From Gordionus sp. m RMFG-2023 (taxonomy: Eukaryota; Nematomorpha; Gordioida; Chordodea; Parachordodidae), in the NCBI RefSeq assembly GCF_954871325.1, contig NC_088778.1:5427743-5491742 (forward strand): a stretch of 64,000 bases of DNA, read 5' to 3'. Under the pieces are notes generated by a model. It saw only the letters and a program-made list of their open reading frames with translations, was not told the DNA's origin and did not search any database. Of this stretch, positions 47,356-59,244 are shown in pieces. A program made the position numbers and the translations under genes. How positions within the stretch are numbered: position 1 is the first letter of the stretch; every line of letters starts with the position of its first letter.

Positions 47356-49297
47356 CTCCTTTCCGCTAAAAGTTATAAATGTGCTTGTAAAAAAAAAGTG
47401 TTTTTTTATAATTTACCCTCTTACAGGATTCGATATTTTAGAAGGGGTAGGGGAGGGGGGGGGAGAGGGTTTCATTGTTATGCTGCAGTATGATGTTTCT
47501 GAATTAACAAATTTATTCAAGGAGGTAAAATTCTCCCTCCCCATCACCACTTGGTTAAAATAACTCCACTATTTTCGATTTTATTAAGGAAAAAAAATAT
47601 ATTAAAATCAAAATATTGGGTAAATTATAGATAACTCGGAAGTAGATACGGAAAAAAAAGGTTTTAAAAAGATAGAATATTTTATAAGCTTTAATAAAAA
47701 ATTTCATTTATGAAAATATTATAAATTTATTCTTGGAATTAAATTCAAGGATAATGTTTAATCAGTGCCACATTAACGACAGTAGGATAGTAAACGAATA
47801 TTTTATTTGTTGAAAAAAAATTTTTATGAGAAATTTGTTTTCATCTCTTAATCTCTCGAAATTTATGGATTATTTGGCATGAAACTCGAGTATGGTTGTT
47901 TTTCTTGTATCTAAAAAAAATTATTTGCCATAAAACTTTTCATTTAGTATAATTATTTTTAAAAAAAAAGAAAAATTGTTTTAATAAGCCCTCTACATTA
48001 GTCGTGTAATTAACTTGTATCTCTAAATCTGCACTATACAATTAGAGTGTAAATGTGGGAAAATTTGGTTTTTTCTTTAAAAAGAAGAATAATTTAAAAA
48101 TAAATTTTTTTTTCTTAATTAATCATTATTACAATTATAATCCCTCCCTTTTCTTTCTATCTCGTTGTATTCATACACATTTATTTGCTTCCCTCATTTT
48201 TATCTTTCTCGCGTGGCGTAGATCTCCCTCTTTTCTGGGTTAAATTATCTGAGCCCCAACCCCAAAACTGAAATCATTTTATGGTTGATAACTTTTTTTA
48301 AAAAAATGGGCGCTAATTATTAATACAATATTTACCATCGGTTAGGTGGTAGTTGTCACTCCAGAGATTTTTAAAATATATTACAAAAACTTGTATTTTG
48401 ATCTGTATTTTTTGAGGTAGGGGATGGAAGGGGGGGGGGGGGAGAAAGGTCATAAAACTTGATCAAACTCAGAAAATTCAGCCTATAGATCTTTTAGGTT
48501 AGATTTATCATGATTAATATACTGGGTGGAATAGGATGCTAAAAAATAATTTTACGGGTATGAATTGGGTCGAAAAAATTTGTCTCTTGCAGATCTCTAG
48601 AAAAGAACTCAAATAGCAGTGTTAGTGTATTGAGCATCCAAGAGAATCTTAATCTTGGTCCATAAATTTATTTTTACATATAATTTCTAACCTTAGCTGA
48701 TCCCTTGAAAAAATATTTCTGTTTCGAAATATTTTTCAAAAAACTATTTATTTTTTTTTAACTCATACATTATAAAAAAAAGTATAATAAATAACCTTCT
48801 TAGCATTATTTTTAGGCTTTTGGGGAAAAAAAATAATATTCTTAATTAATAATTTAATTTATACAATATGGTCCTTAAAGTCTTATATCTATAATAATGG
48901 AAGTTTATTAGTTAAGTATTAACTATAAATCAAGTAATAAAGATTATATTAGATATCATCTTGGGGTAAAGCGGCTATGCGTTATCGCTAGATAGCTTCT
49001 AAACTAATAAAAAAAATTGTTGCCTATATGTCGTATTGGAAGATGGACTCCAGGGTGATTCCTATATTTTAAATCATTTACTGAGAGAGTGATATTCTAA
49101 AATTTAAAAAAAATTAATAATTTGCCCCGAAATGCATCCCAAGCCATGTGAGGGGGAACCTATCATATACAGATAATTTTGGCAAATAAACCTTAAAAAT
49201 TTGTATGAGAAATTTCTATGAAATTAATATAGAGGTTTTTCAAAATTAAAAATTTCCCTTCAAGTATAAATTAGTCGCGTTCATTCCCAATCCGTAT
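47356..49297. other. AT-rich intergenic DNA
   Basis: No gene. G-rich runs lie at about 47448-47468 and 48420-48445. A copy of the dispersed repeat is at about 49070-49270 ('ccccgaaatgcatcccaag', 'aaatttctatgaaattaat'). Confidence 0.5.
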
Positions 49298-50290
49298 CAG
49301 GGATGGTATTTCACCAGTCAAATATGGTCAAATTCAAATAAATGTTTTTTTAAGACAATATTAACTTTATTTTTTATATAATATAGTATAATGAAATGAA
49401 TCTATAATATTAATTTTATAATACTTTTTAAATTCATTGTCATTCAATATTTAAAATTTTACTCTCCATGGTAGAATCTTGCTCTGATATTCAAATTCAA
49501 TTCTTCAATATTTTTTTTATCAATTTTCTTCTTGTCGAGTTCTTCAATCGATTTCTGTTTTAGTAAAAATATTTACCCAAATCGATCAATTTCTTTCTGA
49601 AGAAGAAGTAGAACTTGGAATTGTAAATTGTAATTAAAATGTCACTTCTATTAATGGGCAATTGAGCAAGGGCCATTCCACTAACCTGAGGTCGGAATCT
49701 GGTTGTTTCTTATGGAAGTTACTGATTTTCACATATTTTTCTATTAAACATGCAGCTTTTACATATAAAATTTATCAATAAATCTTTTATAGCATCACAT
49801 ACTTCCTTAAATTTACTACTAGTAAGATGCTCTCTTAGATATTAGGAACCTATAAATAAGCAGCATTGTTATCACATATATTTACATCGTTTTTCTTCTT
49901 TCAAACATATTTTTAATATCTTTTCTTTGGTTTTTTTATAGATCTTTCTCCACTTATTTCTAGAAATTTTGTTGTTTTATCTAAAAAATCTAAATTATTA
50001 TTATATTTTATTATTTTTTTTAATGACATTATCCCACAATTAAATTAATTATATGGATCATTTTTTTATCGAAATGTTTAGATATTTTTTTTTCTAATCA
50101 TACATATCCTTATAATCCCTCATACCATTATTTATTATTATAATACATTGCCATAGTTCTTTTCAAATCTTCTCTCGTATTTGTAATTTTTTTTTTACAT
50201 AACACCTTTGCGCTAAATTTGTGGCTTTTTTTTTGAAAAATAAAATATTTCACACTTTTTAAATATCAAGTATACCAAAAAAAAAACCTC
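49298..50290 (-). pseudogene. Second copy of the CAGGGTTG-type hAT element, decayed
   Basis: It starts CAGGGATGG, with GTCAAATATGGTCAAATTC just inside. The interior aligns with the element at 29322-30119 over long stretches (for example 'acccaaatcgatcaatttct', 'aagaagaagtagaacttgg', 'taacctgaggtcggaat'), and it extends further, so it preserves more of the ancestral element. On the minus strand near 50200-50280 a lysine-rich stretch with a Cys and NTREDLKRTM could be a BED-type finger, but this is weak. The right end is not defined and the frame is broken. Confidence 0.65.
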
Positions 50291-50470
50291 GCAAACTTTA
50301 TACAACAAAAATTTAGGATATTTAACATTTTATTTCTCTCTCAAAATACGTTTTTATTCGTTCATCGCCTCCACTCATTCGAAAGGCCATAAAACGTATA
50401 GGATTTTAGGTGTCAAATATTTAACATATTTTATTTATATTATATTACATTAAATTATGTATCAAAAGAG

Positions 50471-50638
50471 TAGTGTTGTTAAAGGATCTAGATACAAGTA
50501 TCTAGATCCTGTATCTAGATATAAAAATGTGGTATCTTTATCTAGATAGATTTTTGATTAAAATATCGGTATCTAGATATTATTTTAGACGATGTATCTG
50601 TATCTAGATCCATTTAAAAAGTATCTTTTAACAACTCT
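50471..50638. mobile_element. MITE with GTATCTAGATAC words
   Basis: It begins TAGTGTTGTTAAAGGATC and ends 'atcttttaacaactctga'. The body is built from ATCTAGATAC palindromes in both orientations. The terminal 13 bases are identical to the other MITE family (TAGTGTTGTTAAA), but the inner sequence is unrelated. It is followed within 7 bp by a MITE of that other family. Confidence 0.8.
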
Positions 50639-50644
50639 GATGAG

Positions 50645-50873
50645 TAGTGTTGTTAAACGGCTCGTTTTGAGCCGATTTTTTAAAAACGGATAACTCAATA
50701 TTTCATCCAGAAAAATATTTGGCAAGTCTGAAGATTTTGCTCATAGAAGGAACGGGTTTAGACATATATTATTGGAAATCTCGAGACTTAGACAATATTT
50801 TTATGGATAAAATATTGAGTTAGCCGTTTTGAAAAAAAAATCGACTAAATCAACATGCCGATTATCAACAATA
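50645..50873. mobile_element. MITE of the TAGTGTTGTTAAA family (copy F)
   Basis: It begins TAGTGTTGTTAAACGGCTCG and ends GATTATCAACAATA. The family interior is present ('ggataactcaatatttc', 'aaaatattgagttagccg'). About 229 bp, non-coding. Confidence 0.8.
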
Positions 50874-53083
50874 GTTGTAATGATAGAAATCGTAGATTTG
50901 GTATTTCAACTGAAAACAATATTATAAAGCATGAACATTAAATTTCTTAGTGAAGGGAAGAGGGGGGGGGGGTGATTCTAAATAAAAATGTATTGATTTC
51001 CCGGATAGTTAATAATTGATTATAATGCATTAATAAAAAAATTTTGATTCTTACCAATTATATATTAAGAATAAAGAAATCATCTATTTTCCAACAAATT
51101 TTGGAAGTGATTAAGGTAAGATTAAGGAAGAATATGTGGAAGGGATTGAGAGGTGTAAAAAACGATATAAGATTAAAATTTATTCCAAAAAATTTTTGTT
51201 AAAAATATTCATTTATTTTTTTGTAAAATTTGTATTATTATACTAATTTGTAATAATAATATTTATTTTATTTTATAATATATAAAATATGTATAAATTA
51301 TTTTTTTTAAAAAAATACTATTTATTATTTCGAAATATTATTTATTTTTTTTACAACTGATAATTATGAATTCTAATATTTTTGATAAATTATTCCGAAT
51401 ATTTTATAACTTTTTAATATTTCATACCTGGTGAATCTTCAAACACCCCCCCCCCTTCCCCCGAGGTTTGATTTTCTAATAAAAGTTTGGGAATTTAAAT
51501 TAATTTTCCAGGATTTCGCTTAGTACTTGATAGATTATTCAGATCTTTGGCCAGATATGAAAATCTTTTGTGAAAATTTAATATTTTAAACAGTCTGGAA
51601 ATCGTTAAAAAAAACAAAAACGGATATGATTAGCTGGAAGATATATCAAATGAAAAGTTGGGTCTGTGTTTATTGTTTATACACAGATTAAATATAGATA
51701 ATAGGAATCTGAATATTGTCCCATAGTTACTCCTTTTCAATGCACGCTTTGTAATACATAATCTGGATCAAGCATTGCAGGACCCTCTCCACTGTAAATA
51801 ATCTAAAGTGCAGCCAACGAGATGGTAAGTAACATAATTTACCACAGGTCTTAACAAAGGCAAATGCGTGTCTAGAAACGTATATGGGTCATTAAAAGCC
51901 CCTGATGGAATATCCCTCATATCTTGGAGATTGGGTTAGCTCCTCGCTTGGAATTAATCGTATATTCACGACATCGAATATAAACAAACGTTCAACAGAA
52001 TGTGCGGAAACCAATAAAATATAACACTTTTTTCCTTTCAAATCAAAATAATTATAGCGTTATTTAGCATCACTCAAGGGTAAACTTTGGGGAACCCTTC
52101 ATAACACCAGAGTATCTGGCTGAGAGCTTCTATAATCAACAAGAAAAAATTAGAAATATAAATAGGTCGAAAAAAATACTTAGTCCACCTTACAAAACCG
52201 CTGCCTGCTGTTTAGCCTGTTATTTGGTATAGACTAAAAACCATAAAAAGCGATTTTTTAAAAAAACTACCTAAAAAACGAATAAAAATAACAATGACAC
52301 CAAACCAAAAATATGGTGTAGTTCACAACATCTGTTTAGTTTAGGCTAAAAAGCAATTAATTTTCAGTCCGAGTATAGTTTGACAACCAGCACGGGATTT
52401 TCAGTAATAATGATTATTTCCCCAAATTAAAAATATTAATTTGAACCAAATTTTTTGTCCCTTCACTGAGCTCATAATAATATTTATTTAATTTTAGAAA
52501 TAAACACACACAAATCATAAAAATGGCTGGAAAAGATATATATTTTTTATTATATTCTTATTACAACCAAATAATAAAAATACTAATTTTGTTCTTATTA
52601 ATAAATATTATATTCATTTTTCGATTTCATATAATAAAATTATTATTTATTTATTTTTGTGAGCTAAAGTTTCCCCAGCGTGAGACCTCTTTTATAAATA
52701 ATCCAAAATTTATGCAAGCCAAAAATATTTTTTAAAATAATAAAATTCTAAATATCTTTTATTTTATTAAAATAATTTCCCTAAATATAATATTTCAAAA
52801 ACTAAACCAAATTTATATATATTATATATTTTTTTTGTTATAATTTAATACGATTTGAAATAATTTTTTTTAAAAAAAAAACTATTGTCATTTAAGGGGT
52901 ATTTCTAATAAAATTTCCCGGGAGCAATATGAAAATAATAAGCCAAAATAAATTGTGGGTTAATTTTATTAAAATATTCTCTTCTTATCTGAATAATGGT
53001 AATAAATTAAGTTTTAAAAAGAACGTTAACTAGATTCAGACATCTCTAACATCCCCATCCCCTTTCATTTCACCCAGTGCCTA
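50874..53083. other. AT-rich intergenic DNA
   Basis: No gene. Poly-G at about 50967-50975 and poly-C at about 51445-51465. At 51932-51946 'tagctcctcgcttgg' matches the 3' part of the SINE at 56620-56765. Open frames near 52523 are AT-rich Ile/Leu/Phe strings with no domain. Confidence 0.45.
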
Positions 53084-53261
53084 ACCCGATTAAGATTTAG
53101 CTAAAATAATTAAGGCAAGCATCGAGAATTGGCAAATAGATGTCCAAGCATTTCTGCCAGTTATGAGCAAAATCTTAAGGCTTACATAATGTTATTTTGA
53201 TTATAATCGTAATAGGGCCATTTTTTAAAATCGACCCATATCGGGCTTTCTACCAACACTA
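53084..53261. mobile_element. MITE of the TAGTGTTGTTAAA family (copy I), diverged
   Basis: Worn left end ('cctaacccgattaagatt'), typical interior ('gttatgagcaaaatcttaag') and right end 'gggctttctaccaacacta'. It belongs to the CCCG-word subgroup together with the copy at 62361-62569. Confidence 0.6.
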
Positions 53262-55125
53262 TTTCTATTTTTCCTTCCTTCTTTCTTTCTTTTTAAAGCA
53301 ATAATGATAATATGCATCATACCCTACCCACTCCTATTTCATAATGTAAAGGGGGTGAGTGGAAAATCATGAGGATATGGCCTTAATCCAAAATTGACCT
53401 GAAAGTAATAGATAGAACTATATAATAATCAGACACCTATACTTAGAATCCCGGTTCAGATTTTAATTCTCATAATCCCTCAAAACTAATTATATTAAAT
53501 ATAACAATGTCTCACTGACCATTTACAAAAAAAAATATCTAGCTTACCATAAAAAACCATTTAAACGACATCTCATTTTAAAAAGCACCAACTCTAATCT
53601 TTAGAATTTTAGCAGGGGATCTTGGGATCCATATTACAGAACACTAATACTTTTCTTTATAAAACGCATCCAATTCTAGAAAATGAGTGGAGAGTATATA
53701 GTCCAAAATTATAACGAAAACAGTATAAATTAAATTCTATTTCACTAAAGCATGTTTTTTTTTATAAATAATAAATGACATGAAACCAATTCTATAATAT
53801 TAAACCGACGATCAACGCATTAAAAACCGAATCAGGTGAGGTCGGCTGTTCACCATCACCATTAAGGATTTAGAATGAGACATTATATTTAGTTTAATAA
53901 ACAGTCATTTAAATTTTGGAAATCATCATAGTGAATGAATATATGTAAATATTTAACATATTTTAAAAAGTAACTTGGAAAAAAAATAGTTATTTTTGTA
54001 GTTACACTCAAAATATTATTTACAGATACTATCTACATATTTTTCAAAAGTAACTGCTATTATATTTAACAACGGAGAGGTAGATAAAAAAAATTTCAAA
54101 AAGCAAATTATAAATAGTTTTTCCTGCTAAGATTATTTTAATTCAAATCTTAAAAAATTTAACTTTTTACAATTGCCATTATATATCATTCATACTCCTA
54201 TTTCTTCTCTAAAAAACACTGTATTCTTTGTATATTTCTCAACCAATCGTTTATCCATATCAGGGTTTCACAAAAAGAAATATTACCTTATGTCAGCATC
54301 AATCCATCATCCAATCCATATGTTCCTTGAGACAGTGGCCTTTCTAAAATTTTATATGGGAGGCCTGGTTTATTCCCCCTCCCCCCATTCCATCTCCCTT
54401 TAAATATGCCAATATCCCGAGATCTACTATTCAAATCACGTGAGCTTTCACATAACGGGACCTTGTTTTTAAAAAATAAATATATATTGCCTCTTTGTTG
54501 CGTCATATATTTTTAAATGTCATTAATAAAATATTTTAGTGAAGAAATTTATAAAAAGAAAAATAAAACAATAATTATTAAATGCAAAAATATTTATGAT
54601 TAATTTTAATATTACATAAATACTTTAGTATTATACTTGTTTTTGTTTTGTTATCCTAGAGGTAACAAAATACATGTTACCGAAATATATAATATATATA
54701 TATCATTGTAAAATAAGGAATAATATATTGATTGATAACTACATATTTTTTTTAAAAAATAGTTAATTAATATATATATATTTTTATATCGAAGAGAACC
54801 AATTAAGGTGTCAATTTACATTATATCTTTATCATATCAATTTTTATAATGTTGGAGTTGAAATCCTATTAAAAAAATATATATTATATAATCTACCAAC
54901 TCCACCCCCCTCTCTTCTTACCTCTTTTTTTTAAAAAAAATAAAATAAATTAATTGCTAAATATCATTTGCAAATATATAAAAATAGATAATTTAAAAAA
55001 AATAATTAATTGGTCTAACTCCTTCACTACAAGTACAACTTAGAATATGAATCAGTTATCACGTACGCAATTTATTATATTAAATATTTATACTAGTATA
55101 AAAATTACTATTTAATTTTAAACCA
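53262..55125. other. AT-rich intergenic DNA
   Basis: No gene. AAAAGTAACT/GTTAC words at 53965-54055, followed by 'tatatttaacaacgg', resemble the ends of the AGTAACTAGTTACT-type element at 25415-26400. A C-rich run is at about 54368-54390. Confidence 0.4.
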
Positions 55126-55126
55126 G

Positions 55127-55245
55127 AGTTCTGAAAATGACTCGGACCCGGGTTTTGAATCAAACTCGGACCGGAGTTCGAGTCTCTTAGTACCGAACCT
55201 CAGGACCGAATTCCAATCCTATTTATTCAGACCGGGTTTAGGAAT
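55127..55245. mobile_element. Transposon end with CTCGGACC words
   Basis: CAGAGTTCTGAAAATGACTC followed by repeated CTCGGACC/GGTCCGAG-like words. It has the same architecture as the other word-repeat elements (CAGAG start, subterminal GC palindromes), but no right end was found. Confidence 0.45.
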
Positions 55246-55470
55246 TTTTATAATCGTCTCCTCAAAACAAAAGTATAAAAAAATATTAGTTATATACGAA
55301 CTTGATTTATGTTTTCTCTCAATAAGGATACAAATGTCCAAACTGATTGACGTATTTCGAATTTTTTAGATTTTTAGATGAAAAATGAAAATATGGCTAC
55401 TATAAGCTTCCTGTTTTTAACTCTTAATTGCTCTTAACCCGCTAGATAACTTTTTATCTCTCAATATTAT

Positions 55471-55698
55471 GGAATTTAATAAAGGCAATTCTTAAATCTG
55501 AAAAATCTGATTTGAACGACATATGCCTTTCGTTTTAAAATAATTTTCAGGGATTTAATAAGGGCAATTCTTAAATTTGAAAAATCTGATTTGAAACATG
55601 TGCCTCACTTTTTAAAATAATTTCAGGGATTTAATAAGGGCAATTCTTAAATTTGAAAAATCTGATTTGAACGACATGTGCCTTTCTTTTTAAAATTC
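55471..55698. repeat. Three tandem copies of a 73-79 bp unit
   Basis: Units start at about 55471, 55550 and 55626. Each contains 'gcaattcttaaat', 'gaaaaatctgatttgaa' and 'tgcct'. The inverse of this unit ('aaatcagatttaaaaattgc') occurs near 1214 in the dispersed repeat, linking the two. Confidence 0.8.
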
Positions 55699-56444
55699 TT
55701 ATGAAAACAAAAACAACTATAAATTTGAATAATAATGTGTTTAAATTGATGAGAATAACGATGATCAAAAATGACATAAATATTATTTTTTTTTAAATTT
55801 TATTTTACTATATTTAATTTTTAAAAAATTGAGATGTTTATATTTTTTTTTACAAATATCATTTAGCTTTCCGTTACCCTAAAAAATTTTTTTTATAATT
55901 GTTGCTTATAAAATATTTAATTTTTGAGTTATTTTAAAACTATTTTATTCGTTAAGACCTAAACCTATCTAATATAACATGTATATTTTATCGCTAAAAA
56001 AATGAAAGAATAAATATTTTGCAATTAATTTGATAAATTAAATCTAACCAAAACGTTTAATTATGTAATTTTTTTATTTTTAAATATCCCCTTTTAATTA
56101 TTAATGTGACTTTATTGCTAAGGAGTATAGTTGTGTAGAGAAAATCCGTTAACATTAAGATGTTTTAATTCATAATAGTTTTTCAAATTTGAGCTGCTAT
56201 ATTTTTAAGAAAAACCCCGAGTTCAAAGTGATAGTTTTCGGGGTAACAATTCGGGTCCAGCGGCTAATAATTAGATTTAACGACTAACAAATATACTAAT
56301 TACCCAGCGATTAATTAAAAAAATATTTAAATAAGGAGAAAAAATATATATTCAACAAGGAAATATGGTATATGAATTATATAAAATTACCTGGGACCCT
56401 GGGTAATTTAATATGGCTAGGAACTTTCAACCGTGGAAAATGAC
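55699..56444. other. AT-rich spacer
   Basis: No gene or recognisable element. The composition is almost entirely A/T. Confidence 0.45.
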
Positions 56445-56545
56445 TTCTTGTTAAACGGCTCAATTGAGTCAATTTTTAAAAACTGCTAATAATATTTTAT
56501 CCCAAAAATTATAAAGCAAACCTGAAGATTTTGGTGATAATACAC
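56445..56545. mobile_element. MITE of the TAGTGTTGTTAAA family (copy K), left half
   Basis: 'cttcttgttaaacggctc' followed by 'gtcaatttttaaaaactgct' and 'cctgaagattttggtga'. The right half is absent. Confidence 0.5.
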
Positions 56546-56619
56546 GTCAAACAATTTGCTAAACAACGACCAAATTTTTTCGAAATATAAGACTAATTTT
56601 TTTTTTTAAATATAATATA

Positions 56620-56765
56620 TTTGAATCACCTGGTCGAATCCGATCTACTATATATCATTTCCCCAAGCGAGGAGCCAGCAAGGCTTCAGAAAAAAACATG
56701 ACCCTTGCTGGACTTGAACCCAAGTCTATCGGATTCATGTCACTCACCGACTGGGCCATAAATAA
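56620..56765 (-). repeat. tRNA-derived SINE
   Basis: On the minus strand: GGCCCAGTCGGTGAGTG (A box, about 56743-56760), B box GGTTCAAGTCC (56710-56720), then CAGCAAGG, TTTTTTTCTGAAGCC and GGCTCCTCGCTTGGGG. The same motif order appears at 30350-30445, and the tail alone appears near 51932. It is probably a host-specific SINE family. Confidence 0.75.
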
Positions 56766-56819
56766 ATTACTTATAAGAAAAATTTATCAACCAAAAAATT
56801 TTATTTAATTTATAGATTG

Positions 56820-57990
56820 TATATGTTCGATGAATATAATTTTTTATGATACTTCCTGCGCTCCAGGAAGAAAGAAACTACAAAATGCTTACACGACAAG
56901 ATGGGCCCTTCGACATCAAGATGTTATAGCATTTTTGGATCTAGAAGAGCCTATTTTATATGCCCTTGGAGGAATATCAGAATCACCTGAAACAAATATT
57001 TCATCCTGATACATTATTAGATTTAATATGACTGCCGATTTTTGGTATATTAGTAAATTATTTATTACACAACAATTTTATGATATTTTTCAAAAAAAAT
57101 GAATTGGTTGAAATTATAAGAATCGCGAATATTATAACATTACAACTTAAAAAACTAAGAAATAATATCGACCAGGAATTCCTCGAGATTTATGTGATTG
57201 TTAAAGTGAAATTATATGTATTTGAGATTCACAAGCCTAGATTTCCACCGATAATCGTTTCAATATTAACGTAGACTCTGAGGATTATTAAAAATAACCG
57301 TTTTATACCACTTATGGATTTAATTTTGGCTCAAATCAATGAACGATTTGTGATTTATCAAATGGCTCCATTCAATTTACAAATATTATATCTTATAACT
57401 CACTCTGATCCGAGTAGTGTTGATAAAAAGCTCAAGTCGATTTTTAAAAACGGCTCGATTACGATTTTAACCAAAATATTATTGGGTAAGTCTGGTGATT
57501 TTGCTCACAGATGGCAGAAAGGTTTAGGCTTCTTCTTGCCATATCTTGAGTCTTACACTATATTATTTTTAATTAAATCTTAATCTGGCCGTTTTTTTAA
57601 ATCGACCCAAATCAGGCATTTTAACAAAACTAGATAAGAGGATTTATCTAATCTTGACAGTGAAAAATTAAATATTTGGCTAGATTTTATTCATAGGATA
57701 GAAATATATCTGAAGGCCAATTAATTTTAGAATTTAAATGGTATAAAGGATTCATTTATGTAGATAATCCTCCAAATACAGTAGCTTTAAAATATATTTT
57801 ATTAGTAGTCCAAGTATTTTAAAAATTACTGAATATTTAGGGAATGACACCAATTAGAACAAGGACAAATGATGGGATCTTTCTTCGAAAGTATATCTTA
57901 AAATTGATTGAATAGAGTGGCTATACTTATCGAGATATAACCAATCAAATTATTAAAAAATTGATGCAATCACAAAGAAGATAAAATTTT
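56820..57990 (+). pseudogene. Degenerate hAT transposase (DUF4371/ZMYM1-like), split by a MITE
   Basis: Readable pieces: SCAPGRKKLQNAYTTRWALR, HQDVIAFLDLEEPILYALGG and ISESPETN near 56850-57010; LQLKKLRNNIDQEFLEIYV near 57140-57190; and, after the inserted MITE, 'TPIRTRTND' near 57845, corresponding to the dimerisation region. Same family as the remnant at 30930-31712. The frame is broken several times and the element is inactive. Confidence 0.75.
57416..57632. mobile_element. MITE of the TAGTGTTGTTAAA family (copy G), nested in a hAT remnant
   Basis: It begins TAGTGTTGATAAAAAGCTC and ends GGCATTTTAACAAAACTA. The flanks gatccgag (57408-57415) and gataagag (57633-57640) match at 6 of 8, a worn 8-bp target duplication. 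It splits the hAT transposase remnant, so it is younger than that insertion. Confidence 0.8.
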
Positions 57991-58152
57991 CATTTATGAA
58001 TATTTACATACCAGTTTATAACTATATTTTTTAACGATATTACATTTGTTTTTAATATTTTGAATAAAATTTTAATGCTCCAAAAAAAATGATTTCAATG
58101 TAAAAAAAATTATCTCCACCTGTAAAGAAAATTAATTTTATCACCCTTTTTT
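57991..58152. other. AT-rich spacer
   Basis: Short AT-rich stretch between two hAT elements; nothing recognised. Confidence 0.5.
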
Positions 58153-58160
58153 AATTAGGC

Positions 58161-59236
58161 TATACCTAAAACGAATTATTTGTTATTCGATATTCGATTC
58201 GATTCGTATTTTACGAATACGAATAACACAATTATTCGATTCGAAAATTCGAATAAGGAAAATATATTATTCGTCGAATAATTTTTTATCTATTATTCGA
58301 GATTATTCGACTAAAATAATTTATAGTATTAATATATATTGGAAAATAATCATATATAAATCATATATTATTATTAGGAATTATTTGAAATTATTTCAAT
58401 TTAATAAAATCTCCAAGTGGAATAATGAAAATTGCGCCAAATTTTGAAACTCCATTTTAATTTATCTCATAATAGACCATTACTTTAGAAATTTCTTTTA
58501 TGATAGAGATGGACGAAGAAGGTAATTTATATAACACAAAACATATACAATTATAATAAACTGCTAATCCCATCACATCAAGAATGACAGGCAAACCTGA
58601 TATTTCTCTTTCATTTGATGATGGAGAAATCATAAATTTGACTTTTTGCCTAAAGTTTTTACCACTTTATTTGTAAAATATTGCTAATGCTGTGTTATCT
58701 AAAATGGCGAGGGACATATTGTCGATACAGGGATCTTCAACCCCATGTGAGCGACTGTTTTCTGTTGGAGCTCATATGGTTACAAAATACAGAATGTCGT
58801 TAAAGGAGGAAACAATCCGAAAAACTTTATGTTTGAAAAATTGGCCGTCGTCAGATTTATCTACATTATAAATATGAATATTATATTGATTTTTCCACAT
58901 TGTATATAAATATATTATATATGTATGCTTCTATTTTGTCTCACTAATAAAATTTGTTTGTCTTTATCCTTAGTTAAATTTTACAAAATAAATTTTATAA
59001 TAGATCTTTTTTAATTCACGGTAATTAAAATTTTCGAATCGAATAATCATTTTATTATTCATACGAATACGAATAATAAATTATTCGATTTAAACGAATA
59101 CGAATAATGGAATTATTCGATTTAAACGAATACGAATAATAGAATTATTCGATTTAAACGAATACGAATAATGGAATTATTCGATTTAAACGAATACGAA
59201 TAATGGAATTATTCGATTCGTATTTTTGTAGGTATA
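58161..59236 (+). mobile_element. hAT element with ATTCG/CGAAT words and a transposase C-terminus
   Basis: A 1076-bp element beginning TATACCTAAAACGAAT and ending ATACGAATAATGG-type words, then TACAAAAATACGAAT when read inverted from the right end (terminus TATACCTAC). Flanks aattaggc (58153-58160) and atttaggc (59237-59244) match at 7 of 8. Subterminal arrays of ATTCGATTCG/CGAATACGAAT lie on both sides; on the right a 33-bp palindromic unit is repeated about four times (59085-59220). At 58687-58872 (+) an open frame gives KMARDILSIQGSSTPCERLF, SVGAHMVTKYRMSL and LKNWPSS, the C-terminal dimerisation domain of hAT transposases. The rest of the transposase is missing, so the copy is non-autonomous. 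Confidence 0.9.
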
Positions 59237-59244
59237 ATTTAGGC

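Noticed and set aside
46686-47369. A 227-codon Lys/Arg/Glu-rich frame
   Set aside because: It is a read-through of the (GAAAA)n tract; a pentamer repeat without stops is open in several frames.
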